The translations under genes and the position numbers were made by a program. Of a DNA stretch of 12,729 nucleotides, positions 1 to 6,856 are shown piece by piece. The stretch comes from Proteiniphilum sp. (GTDB lineage Bacteria > Bacteroidota > Bacteroidia > Bacteroidales > Dysgonomonadaceae): NCBI GenBank assembly GCA_031255275.1, contig JAIRSV010000042.1, positions 1 to 12,729 on the forward strand, in the 5' to 3' direction. The notes beneath the pieces were generated by a model. That model did no database searches and was not told the origin of the DNA. It saw only the letters and a list, made by a program, of their open reading frames with translations. Numbering within the stretch: position 1 is the first letter of the stretch; every line of letters begins with the position of its first letter.

Positions 1-190
1 CGGCGCGAGTTATGAGGATTTTAGCCGGCAAACGCCCCATTTTTTGAGCGATACGGACGCAGTCTTGACTTTTTTTGCCGACTTTTTTGTGTCAAGACAA
101 AAAAGTTGGTGGGGGACAGGGGCAAAGCCCCTGCGAAGTGGAAAGTGGAGAGTTGTAAATTCTTTTTCGTTCGTCGGGGCGGGTGCTCCC

Positions 191-240
191 GCCCCTTGCC
201 ACTCGGGCGCTCCCCGAGCTGGTTTTCTTCACTTCTCGAC
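191..240 (+). repeat. Diverged direct repeat, copy 1
   Basis: A 50-bp unit that begins GCCCCTTGCC, continues through GGCGCTCCCCGAGCTG and ends in a TTTTCTTCACTTC-type pyrimidine run. It matches copy 2 at 268-318 with a handful of substitutions and one extra C in copy 2. The spacer between copies is 27 bp. Unit function is unknown. Confidence 0.6.
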
Positions 241-267
241 ACTCGTTTTTCATTTTTCATTAAAGAA

Positions 268-318
268 GCCCCTTGCCGCTCCGGCGCTCCCCCGAGCTGA
301 TTTTCTCCACTTCGCAAC
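268..318 (+). repeat. Diverged direct repeat, copy 2
   Basis: Second copy of the unit at 191-240. It shares the GCCCCTTGCC start, the GGCGCTCCCC core and the CGAGCTG/TTTTCT...CACTTC tail. It ends 6 bp before the stop codon of the leftward DUF3810 gene. Confidence 0.6.
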
Positions 319-323
319 TTCTT

Positions 324-1397
324 TTACTTCTCATTATCAACCTCAATACCATACGATACCAGCAGACTGACTACTTCGGAATAACTGGCTCGACCGGATG
401 TTACTCCGTTCGTCTTCAGGTACGCGTCATATACTCTGTCCTGCACGTCTGACAGCGTCTCGTTCCTTGCCGCCAGCCAGTGTTCGCGGTTTCGCTGCAA
501 GTCGGCCATGATTTCCGGCCGGACGCGCGAGACGATTGACGCATACTCTTCAGGAAGAAATCGCCGTATATCATTCAGCACGTACCGGAGCGTGGACGCG
601 TAGGCGCTATACCTGACGCTGCCGGAACTGCTGCCGGAACAGACGGCAAAGGCATAGAGATTCGCTTCCGACTCGGTGGCAATACCGAACTGGTGCGCCA
701 TTTCGTGCGCCAGCGTAAACGGCTGACTGAAGCTGAGGCCATAACCGTTCACGTGAATCTCGCTGAAGAGGGGGCCGAAATATCCCGACACTCCCATCTT
801 CGAATAAGCCGCCTCAAACATCATCGGCTTCACCCTCCTCCTTCCGTTGGGATACGGTATGTGCAGCGGCTTGCACAGCGCCCGGTATGACGATTCCACT
901 TCACGTTGCACATCCACCCGGTCCGTCTCCGGGCAGTCGACGTAACAGCGGTTTGCCCGGTCGATAAACCGGATGGCGAAATCTTTGAATATTTCCCGAT
1001 CGAATGTCACTTCCTCCGCGCCGCTCCGGGCGTAAAAGTCTTTCCGGAAATAAGCGATCCCCCAGCTGAAATAGAACCAGGCTGCAACGACCGTCACAAA
1101 CCGGATCAGCAGAAAGAGGAATCTCGAAAAGGCAATCTTCCGCACAGCCGCAAACACAGTCAGCGCGATCAGCAGCAACGCCGCCACGATCAGGAATACA
1201 TCGTATAACGAAAAGGGACACAGCCCGGAAACGAACGAGAGTATTGCGGCGACGCCGGGATAAACCGTACACATGTACCATTCGGAAAGCGCTGCGCTGC
1301 GGCTGAATATGTAAACCGTCACGCACAGCGTTCCCGCAATTGCCGACAGGCGCGCGAACTGTCGCCCGGTCACCCCACCCTTACATTTTGAAGTCAT
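324..1397 (-). CDS. DUF3810 membrane-anchored putative zinc metallopeptidase
   Basis: Predicted membrane protein of 357 aa from the chosen start. Its N-terminal third holds about three membrane segments (roughly residues 15-31, 65-84 and 95-112). A soluble C-terminal domain follows, with the gluzincin-like motif HEMAH at 231-235 and a downstream Glu near 244 in the sequence TESEAN, a plausible third zinc ligand. This layout fits the DUF3810 family, common in Bacteroidota and mostly uncharacterised. Peptidase activity is inferred from the motif only; the substrate is unknown. The frame is open further upstream to a TTG at 1595. However, a TAACTTTG -7 box lies at 1491-1498, so I prefer an ATG downstream of it. 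I chose 1397 because the protein then starts shortly before the first membrane helix; ATGs at 1433 and 1457 are alternatives. The family is likely; the start is uncertain. Confidence 0.8.
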   Translation of the reverse strand: MTSKCKGGVTGRQFARLSAIAGTLCVTVYIFSRSAALSEWYMCTVYPGVAAILSFVSGLCPFSLYDVFLIVAALLLIALTVFAAVRKIAFSRFLFLLIRFVTVVAAWFYFSWGIAYFRKDFYARSGAEEVTFDREIFKDFAIRFIDRANRCYVDCPETDRVDVQREVESSYRALCKPLHIPYPNGRRRVKPMMFEAAYSKMGVSGYFGPLFSEIHVNGYGLSFSQPFTLAHEMAHQFGIATESEANLYAFAVCSGSSSGSVRYSAYASTLRYVLNDIRRFLPEEYASIVSRVRPEIMADLQRNREHWLAARNETLSDVQDRVYDAYLKTNGVTSGRASYSEVVSLLVSYGIEVDNEK

Positions 1398-1490
1398 ATC
1401 TTTTCCATATACCGTTACATCCGGAGGATTCATGCCCGAAGGTAACTTACATTTCATCCCCTCCGCCTCACAAAATCCGGATCTTTCATG

Positions 1491-1498
1491 CAAAGTTA
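1491..1498 (-). promoter_or_regulatory. Putative Bacteroidetes -7 box for the DUF3810 gene
   Basis: Read on the minus strand this is TAACTTTG, a full match to the Bacteroidetes sigma-ABfr -7 consensus TAnnTTTG. It lies between the recombinase stop and the DUF3810 ATG. I see no TTTG at the expected -33 position, so only half the promoter is supported. It would give a leader of roughly 90 nt to the ATG at 1397. Confidence 0.45.
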
Positions 1499-1591
1499 AT
1501 TTTTTAATTGATATACATCCGCAGCGCCCGTGCTGTTCGAATAACACGGACGCAGAGCGCGAATAACGGCTGAAGAGCCTCCGCAAAACAC

Positions 1592-2893
1592 TCAATCCTC
1601 CGGCCTGCCGCGCCCCCCGGACGAACGTTTAATCGCCATCGCAACCCGTTCGTTCGCCTCATCCAGCACCCGGTTATTCAGAAGCGCAAGGTAAATAAGC
1701 GTCGTCTCCTGCGAAGCGTGACCCAGGCTCTCGCTTATCACATGCGTGGACAAATCCTCCTCCTTCCCCACCGAAGCCCAGCTGTGACGGGCGACGTGAG
1801 TACTCACCCTCCGGTCGATACCTGCCAGTTCCGCCAGCCTCCTCAGCCGGTTATTCTGCGTCCGCAAGGCAGACTCATACTGAAGCGCAGCGCTCTTCCC
1901 CTCATCGCGGATAATCGGGAAGACATAAGGCGAATCCTCCACCTCATCCGCAAACGCATCGATAATGGCGCTAAGCTCATGCGTAAGCCTGACCTCTATC
2001 AGCTGCCCCGTCTTCCTCCGGCAATACCGCATCACCTCACCCCGGATATTCTCCTTGCGCAGATACGCCATATCCACCCACGACATGCCGCGCGCGAATA
2101 CACAGAAAAAAAAGTAACGCCAGCAGCGCAGCAAACTCCGGCAAAGCGCTATCTGCCGCTTCGACATCCCGCCGGCCGCCGGCAACCTCTCGAAATCGAG
2201 CGCATGAAGCGCCTGCAACTCCTCCAGCGACAGCGCCCTCTTCATAGTCCTGGCGACGGCAGTGGAAATCCCGGCAAACGGCCTCTCGTCCCGGCGGACA
2301 ACAACACTCCCGGACGCCACCGCCTTATTATAAATAGCCCTCAGATTACGCATATAAAAAGCCACCGTATTAGGCAGCCTGCCCCCCTCCCGAAGATACT
2401 TCTCAAACCCCCTCACCAGCGCCGGACTGATATGCTTCAGCGGAATATCCATCCCCCCGTTATACCCTATCAGTCCACGCACCGCCGTCCGGTAAGCCCT
2501 CGCCGTCCGCCTGCAGTTCTCCCTCTCCAGCGCATCAGCAAGCACCTCGGTAAAGCCAAGCAACATCCCGCAATCCCTCCTCCCCCGATAAAGCCCCACA
2601 ACATCATCCACCGTATAAATCCCCCTCCCCTGCAGCCGCGACACAAGCCCGCGCACCACCTCCACCTCCCGGTCAATCAGCAGCTCCATCCTCTCCAGCT
2701 CCCTCGTCCTCCGGAAGTCCCCCGCCGGATACACAATCTTCTGAAGCCTCACGTCCCACTCCCCCGCAAAGAGACGGCACCCCGGCAGCGTAACACACTT
2801 CACCCTGCGATTGTGAATCAGCCGCAAACACAGGCTTCCCCTGTACTCACGCCCCCTGCTCGAACGCCGCAAAACCAGATTAATACTTGTCAT
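1592..2893 (-). CDS. Tyrosine site-specific recombinase (integrase family)
   Basis: DNA strand-exchange enzyme of the Bacteroidales integrase type, 433 aa from the chosen ATG. The N-terminal arm-binding-like part (INLVLRRSS...LIHNRRVK, then a LFAGEWD motif) and a SAM-like core-binding domain (about 110-200) precede the catalytic domain. All expected catalytic residues are visible: Arg268 (FARG), Lys294 (RRKTGQ), His366 and Arg369 (HVARH), His392 (LGHAS) and the nucleophile Tyr401 (TLIY). The enzyme therefore looks intact. The frame runs 20 codons further upstream to GTG 2953 and includes an ATG at 2935, but family members begin close to this ATG. No excisionase, cargo, transfer gene or second integrase is present in the window. 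It could be a relic of an integrated element, a DNA-inversion enzyme or a resident recombinase; XerC/D is less likely given the N-terminus. Confidence 0.92.
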   Translation of the reverse strand: MTSINLVLRRSSRGREYRGSLCLRLIHNRRVKCVTLPGCRLFAGEWDVRLQKIVYPAGDFRRTRELERMELLIDREVEVVRGLVSRLQGRGIYTVDDVVGLYRGRRDCGMLLGFTEVLADALERENCRRTARAYRTAVRGLIGYNGGMDIPLKHISPALVRGFEKYLREGGRLPNTVAFYMRNLRAIYNKAVASGSVVVRRDERPFAGISTAVARTMKRALSLEELQALHALDFERLPAAGGMSKRQIALCRSLLRCWRYFFFCVFARGMSWVDMAYLRKENIRGEVMRYCRRKTGQLIEVRLTHELSAIIDAFADEVEDSPYVFPIIRDEGKSAALQYESALRTQNNRLRRLAELAGIDRRVSTHVARHSWASVGKEEDLSTHVISESLGHASQETTLIYLALLNNRVLDEANERVAMAIKRSSGGRGRPED

Positions 2894-3043
2894 ATAAAAG
2901 TCCGTTTTAGGAAAAAGGAATAAATTTATGCTCATTCCGAAGAAATAAATCACGAAGATGAAACCGTTTTAACAGAAAAAGCCTATATTTGCGCAGATAA
3001 AATTTTAGTAACAATCAACAGACTAACATTTAATAAACAATTT
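2894..3043. promoter_or_regulatory. AT-rich divergent intergenic region between recombinase and ROK kinase
   Basis: This 150-bp spacer must hold the start signals of both the leftward recombinase and the rightward kinase. The sequence CCGTTTTA occurs twice in direct orientation, at 2902-2909 and 2964-2971, each followed after 3-4 bases by a run of five A. For the recombinase I could find no clear TAnnTTTG box. The rightward box is annotated separately. Confidence 0.5.
2984..2991 (+). promoter_or_regulatory. Putative Bacteroidetes -7 box for the ROK kinase gene
   Basis: TATATTTG is a full match to the Bacteroidetes -7 consensus TAnnTTTG. Transcription would start near 2998 and give an A-rich leader of about 45 nt before ATG 3044, typical of the phylum. 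No convincing TTTG sits at the -33 spacing. Confidence 0.6.
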
Positions 3044-4009
3044 ATGGATAAACCTTACGTAATAGGAATAGATGTAGGCGGTACAAATACCGTCGTAGGC
3101 ATCGTAGACAAGAGAGGGCAGATACAAAAGAGCGGCGGCATAAAAACCGGAAAACATTCTCGCGTGGAAGACTACCTGGGCGAACTCACCGATCTGATAA
3201 AAGACCTGATGAAGGGCACCGCCACCAAAAGCCAGATCAAAGGCATCGGCGCCGGCACGCCCAACGGCAACTACTTCACCGGCAGCATAGAATTTGCCCC
3301 CAACCTCCCCTGGAAAGGCGTAATCCCCTTCGCCCGGATGCTGGAAGAAAGAGTAGGCATCCCCGTAGCGCTCACCAATGACGCCAACGCCGCCGCCATC
3401 GGCGAAATGACCTATGGCGCGGCACGCGGAATGAAAGACTTCATCGTCATCACCCTGGGCACCGGCGTAGGAAGCGGAATCGTCGTAAACGGACAGCTGG
3501 TATACGGCCACGACGGCTTCGCCGGCGAACTCGGCCACGTCATCATGCGCCGGCACAACGGCCGCCTCTGCGGCTGCGGCAGAGCAGGCTGCCTCGAAGC
3601 CTACACCTCCGCCACCGGAATGTCACGCACAGCACGCGAATACCTCGACATGAGACCCAAAGACAAAACCAGTCTCCGCGACATCCCCGCCGAAGACATA
3701 ACCTCCAAAGACGTATTCGACGCCGCCATGGCAGGAGACGAAATGGCAAAGGAAATCTTCAAATACACCGGCGAAATGCTGGGCGAAGCATTTGCCGATT
3801 TCATCGCCTTCTCCAGTCCCGAAGCCATCATCCTCTTCGGCGGACTCTCCAAAGCCGGCAACCTTATCATGAACCCCATTCGCGAAAGCATGGAAAAAAA
3901 CCTGCTCCCCATCTTCAGGAACAAAGTAAGACTGATGTTCTCCGAACTCAAAGAAAGCGACGCCGCCGTTCTGGGCGCCAGCGCACTGGGCTGGGAAGTA
4001 AGAGACTGA
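3044..4009 (+). CDS. ROK-family sugar kinase (glucokinase-like)
   Basis: Cytoplasmic ATP-dependent hexose kinase, 321 aa, the normal length for ROK proteins. The phosphate-binding motif DVGGT is at 10-14. The catalytic Asp is D113 in TNDANAA. The sugar-binding ELGH is at 162-165. The ROK zinc site is complete: His165 with Cys176, Cys178 and Cys183 in CGCGRAGC. It probably phosphorylates glucose and perhaps related sugars at C6, as known for the ROK hexokinase RokA of Bacteroides fragilis; substrate cannot be read from sequence, and N-acetylmannosamine or fructose kinase are alternatives. It has no N-terminal HTH, so it is an enzyme and not a ROK repressor. It is monocistronic: own -7 box upstream and a strong hairpin downstream. 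Its plus strand is rich in C and A, like purH. Confidence 0.93.
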   Translation: MDKPYVIGIDVGGTNTVVGIVDKRGQIQKSGGIKTGKHSRVEDYLGELTDLIKDLMKGTATKSQIKGIGAGTPNGNYFTGSIEFAPNLPWKGVIPFARMLEERVGIPVALTNDANAAAIGEMTYGAARGMKDFIVITLGTGVGSGIVVNGQLVYGHDGFAGELGHVIMRRHNGRLCGCGRAGCLEAYTSATGMSRTAREYLDMRPKDKTSLRDIPAEDITSKDVFDAAMAGDEMAKEIFKYTGEMLGEAFADFIAFSSPEAIILFGGLSKAGNLIMNPIRESMEKNLLPIFRNKVRLMFSELKESDAAVLGASALGWEVRD

Positions 4010-4042
4010 CGGTATCCCCCGTCACCGGACATCGCGCTACCC

Positions 4043-4077
4043 GGAAGGGGTGCGGCAATCAAAGCCACACCCCTTCC
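4043..4077 (+). terminator. Terminator-like hairpin after the ROK kinase
   Basis: GGAAGGGGTG (4043-4052) pairs perfectly with CACCCCTTCC (4068-4077). An inner GGC (4054-4056) pairs with GCC (4064-4066) around the loop AATCAAA, with a single C/A mismatch between the two stems. The hairpin is followed only by TTT, so the U-tract is short. It separates the kinase transcript from the purH operon. Confidence 0.7.
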
Positions 4078-4167
4078 TTTGCGAAAAAGCCGCAAAAGAC
4101 AGCTGTCCGTTTTGCCGAAACAGACAAAACTAATAAGCCGACAGACAAAAAAGAACGATAGATTTTA

Positions 4168-4175
4168 TACCTTTG
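4168..4175 (+). promoter_or_regulatory. Putative Bacteroidetes -7 box for the purH-mre operon
   Basis: TACCTTTG matches the -7 consensus TAnnTTTG and lies 38 bp before the purH ATG. It is the only such box I found between the kinase terminator and the end of the operon. No clear -33 TTTG is visible. Confidence 0.6.
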
Positions 4176-4213
4176 TATTCATTTTTTTAAATAACGACTT
4201 AAACGAACGCATA

Positions 4214-5737
4214 ATGTCAAAGAAAATTCAAACAGCCCTCATTTCTGTTTACCACAAAGATGGACTGGAGGAAATACTTCGGGAACTGCACAAGTTGCGG
4301 GTCAGATTTATTTCCACCGGCGGCACACAGGAATTTATCAAGACCCTGGGTTACGAATGTGTCGCGGTAGAAGAAGTCAGCGGCTACCCCTCCATTCTGG
4401 GAGGTCGGGTAAAAACCCTCCACCCTAAAATCTTCGGAGGCATCCTGTACCGGCGCAGCAACGAAAGAGACAAAAAGCAGGTAAAAGCCTATGACATCCC
4501 CACCGTCGACCTGGTCATCGTAGACCTCTACCCCTTTCGTGAAACAGTCACATCCGGCGGCTCAGAGGAAGAAGTCATCGAAAAGATAGACATAGGAGGC
4601 ATCTCACTCATACGCGCCGCCGCAAAAAATTGCAGAGACGTACTCATCGCCGCCTCCAAAGACCAGTATGCACCTCTGCTCAGCCTGTTGAAAGAGAAAA
4701 AAGGCCTCTCCGGGCTGGACGACCGCCGCTGGTTCGCCAGAGAAGCCTTCAAAGTCTCCTCCGCCTACGACTCGACAATCTTCAACTACTTTGACCGAAG
4801 CGACCGTTCGGCACTGCGCGTATACATCGACGGGAAAACACCGCTCCGTTACGGAGAAAACCCACACCAGCGAGGCACATTCTACGGCAACTTCAACGAA
4901 ATCTTCGAGCAGCTCCACGGCAAGGAAATATCCTACAACAACCTCCTCGACATCGACGCCGCCGTCTCACTGATATCCGACTTTGACGAAACAGCATTCG
5001 CCATCCTCAAACACAACAACGCCTGCGGCATGGCCTGCCGCTCGACGGTAAAAAAAGCCTGGGAAGCAGCACTGGCCGCCGACCCGGTATCCGCCTACGG
5101 CGGCATCACGGTAACCAACAGACCCGTAGACAGAGAAGCAGCCGAAGCAATCAACAAAATCTTTTTCGAAGTAATCATCGCCCCGGGATACGAGGAAGAC
5201 GCACTGGAAATTCTGTCACAAAAGAAAAACCGTATAATTCTGACACAGAAATCCACCGGGAAAGCCATCCCCTACCAGCAATACCGCTCAATACTCAACG
5301 GCGTCCTGGTACAGGAAAGAGACCTGTGCGCAGAAACCCCCGGCGATCTGCAGGTAATGACCGCCAGACCCCCTGCGGCCAAAGAGACGGAAGACCTCCT
5401 CTTCGCCAATATTCTGGTGAAACACACCAAGTCAAACGCCATAGTACTGGCAAAAGACAAGCAACTCATCGCCAGCGGCACAGGACAAACATCGCGAGTA
5501 GACGCATTAAACCAGGCCATCGCAAAAGCCGCTGCGTTCCATTTCGACCTGAACGGAGCAGTAATGGCCAGCGATGCTTTTTTCCCCTTTCCCGACTGTG
5601 TGGAAATAGCACACAAGGCAGGAATCACGGCCATCATCCAGCCCGGAGGATCCGTCAGGGACGAAGAATCGGTGGACTACTGCAACCAAAACGGCCTTTC
5701 AATGGTAAAAACCGGCATAAGGCATTTCAAACACTAA
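4214..5737 (+). CDS. purH: PurH, AICAR formyltransferase / IMP cyclohydrolase
   Basis: Bifunctional cytosolic enzyme for the last two steps of de novo purine synthesis: AICAR plus 10-formyl-THF to FAICAR, then ring closure to IMP. It has 507 aa, the usual length. The N-terminal MGS-like cyclohydrolase domain (about 1-200) shows STGGTQ (34-39), GGRVKTLHPK (63-72) and IDIGGISLIRAAAKN (125-139). The C-terminal transformylase domain shows RYGENPHQR (212-220) and the catalytic Lys266-His267 in ILKHNNACG. The frame is open to 4079, but that stretch carries the promoter box. The ATG at 4214 gives the conserved MSKKIQTALISVYHKDG start. It is the first gene of the operon, 30 bp ahead of mreB, with no terminator between. 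The plus strand is strongly C over G in places (22 C to 9 G at 4921-4980). Confidence 0.97.
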   Translation: MSKKIQTALISVYHKDGLEEILRELHKLRVRFISTGGTQEFIKTLGYECVAVEEVSGYPSILGGRVKTLHPKIFGGILYRRSNERDKKQVKAYDIPTVDLVIVDLYPFRETVTSGGSEEEVIEKIDIGGISLIRAAAKNCRDVLIAASKDQYAPLLSLLKEKKGLSGLDDRRWFAREAFKVSSAYDSTIFNYFDRSDRSALRVYIDGKTPLRYGENPHQRGTFYGNFNEIFEQLHGKEISYNNLLDIDAAVSLISDFDETAFAILKHNNACGMACRSTVKKAWEAALAADPVSAYGGITVTNRPVDREAAEAINKIFFEVIIAPGYEEDALEILSQKKNRIILTQKSTGKAIPYQQYRSILNGVLVQERDLCAETPGDLQVMTARPPAAKETEDLLFANILVKHTKSNAIVLAKDKQLIASGTGQTSRVDALNQAIAKAAAFHFDLNGAVMASDAFFPFPDCVEIAHKAGITAIIQPGGSVRDEESVDYCNQNGLSMVKTGIRHFKH

Positions 5738-5767
5738 AAACAACATAACATTCAATTATAACACACC

Positions 5768-6793
5768 ATGGGCTTATTTTCATTTACACAAGAGCTGGCA
5801 ATGGATCTTGGCACAGCCAATTCCGTCATAATGAACAACGCGGGAAAAATACTCCTGGACGAACCCTCCATCGTGGCGCTGGATCGCAAGACCGACAAGA
5901 TGATCGCTTTGGGCGAAAGAGCGAGACAGATGCACGGCAAGACGCATGAGAATATTCGAACGGTGAGGCCGCTGAGAGATGGCGTCATAGCCGATTTCAA
6001 TGCAGCAGAACAGATGATCCGCAGCATGATCAGGATGGCAAACAAAAACAAGGGCGGGATTTTTTCACCCTCTCTTCGTCTGGTCATCTGTATCCCCTCA
6101 GGCAGCACCGAGGTGGAAATCCGCGCCGTACGCGACTCTGCCGAGCACGCAGGAGGCCGGGACATATACATGATCTTCGAGCCGATGGCCGCAGCCATCG
6201 GGATCGGACTCGACGTAGACGCTCCCGAAGGCAATATGATCGTAGATATAGGCGGCGGCACAACCGAAATAGCCGTAATCTCGCTCGGAGGCATCGTTTC
6301 CAACAAGTCGATAAAGATTGCAGGTGACGACTTCACCGAAGATATACAGGACTATATGGGCCGTCAGCATAACATCAAGGTGGGCGACCGTACAGCCGAA
6401 CAGATCAAAATCAACGTAGGCTCCGTGCTTACCGAACTCGACAATCCGCCCGAAGATTTTATCGTACACGGCCCCAACCGAATGACCTCGCTGCCTATGG
6501 ACGTACCCGTATCCTATCAGGAGATCGCACACAGCATCGAGAAATCGGTATCCAAAGTCGACTCGGCCGTGCTGAGCGCGCTGGAACAGACACCTCCCGA
6601 ACTGTATGCCGACATCGTCCGCAACGGTATCTATCTGACCGGCGGCGGCGCGCTGCTGAAGGGACTCGACAAGAGACTGACCGAAAAAATAGGTATCCCC
6701 TTCAGGGTAGTGGACGATCCGCTGCACATGGTGGCCAAGGGTACCAGTATCGCCTTGAAGAATATTCACAAGTTCAGCTTTCTGATGCGGTAA
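5768..6793 (+). CDS. mreB: MreB, rod shape-determining actin homologue
   Basis: Bacterial actin that forms membrane-bound filaments and directs the elongasome around the cell. It has 341 aa. The nucleotide-binding signatures of the actin/Hsp70 fold are in order: phosphate-1 DLGTANS (13-19), catalytic-region FEPMAAAIG (137-145), phosphate-2 VDIGGGTTE (159-167) and adenosine motif LTGGGALLKGLD (290-301). The extreme N-terminus MGLFSFTQ is short and amphipathic, as in MreBs that dock directly on the membrane. No Shine-Dalgarno is seen, as is usual in this phylum. It follows purH by 30 bp and precedes mreC by 63 bp that contain a hairpin. G and C are about balanced on the coding strand, between the C-rich purH and the G-rich mrdA/rodA. 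Confidence 0.96.
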   Translation: MGLFSFTQELAMDLGTANSVIMNNAGKILLDEPSIVALDRKTDKMIALGERARQMHGKTHENIRTVRPLRDGVIADFNAAEQMIRSMIRMANKNKGGIFSPSLRLVICIPSGSTEVEIRAVRDSAEHAGGRDIYMIFEPMAAAIGIGLDVDAPEGNMIVDIGGGTTEIAVISLGGIVSNKSIKIAGDDFTEDIQDYMGRQHNIKVGDRTAEQIKINVGSVLTELDNPPEDFIVHGPNRMTSLPMDVPVSYQEIAHSIEKSVSKVDSAVLSALEQTPPELYADIVRNGIYLTGGGALLKGLDKRLTEKIGIPFRVVDDPLHMVAKGTSIALKNIHKFSFLMR

Positions 6794-6802
6794 ATTCACC
6801 GC

Positions 6803-6829
6803 CGCCCCCAGTCGCACAGGCTGCGGGCG
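6803..6829 (+). other. Hairpin in the mreB-mreC gap
   Basis: CGCCC (6803-6807) pairs with GGGCG (6825-6829) and CAG (6809-6811) with CTG (6821-6823), with a single C/C mismatch and a 9-nt loop. No U-run follows, so I do not call it a terminator. It might protect or process the mRNA between mreB, needed in large amounts, and the less abundant membrane components. Confidence 0.4.
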
Positions 6830-6856
6830 ATAATTAGAGATAAGAAACAGGTTTAG

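Larger units (their letters stand above)
1..323. repeat. Gene-free, hairpin-rich repeat region
   Basis: I see no credible gene here; the open frames are low-complexity translations of repeats. There are three good inverted repeats. ACTTTTTTG (81-89) pairs with CAAAAAAGT (98-106), an 8-nt loop. CAGGGGC (117-123) pairs with GCCCCTG (127-133), a 3-nt loop. GGGGCGGG (176-183) pairs with CCCGCCCC (188-195), a 4-nt loop. GTCTTGAC (62-69) can alternatively pair with GTCAAGAC (91-98). A ~50-bp unit occurs twice as a diverged direct repeat, 191-240 and 268-318, each starting GCCCCTTGCC. The block lies downstream of the leftward DUF3810 gene, so some hairpins may end its transcript. The look is that of dispersed intergenic repeats in Bacteroidales, but that is recollection, not a search result. 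Confidence 0.6.

Noticed and set aside
21..370. Open frames on both strands (about 98 and 108 codons)
   Set aside because: They translate the hairpins and duplicated repeat units, overlap each other, show no recognisable domain, and the product repeats itself where the DNA unit repeats.
1718..2923. 401-codon open frame on the plus strand
   Set aside because: It is the antisense shadow of the recombinase gene. The product is extremely rich in Pro, His, Arg and Gln with no domain, while the minus frame has a full catalytic site.
4079..4213. N-terminal extension of purH
   Set aside because: The stretch holds the -7 promoter box and spurious Lys/Arg-rich codons; MSKKIQTALISVYHKDG from 4214 is the normal PurH start and gives the family length.
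5738..5767. DnaA box or origin at the strand-bias change
   Set aside because: TTATAACACA resembles a DnaA box but is one base too long, no cluster was seen, and no replication gene is present.
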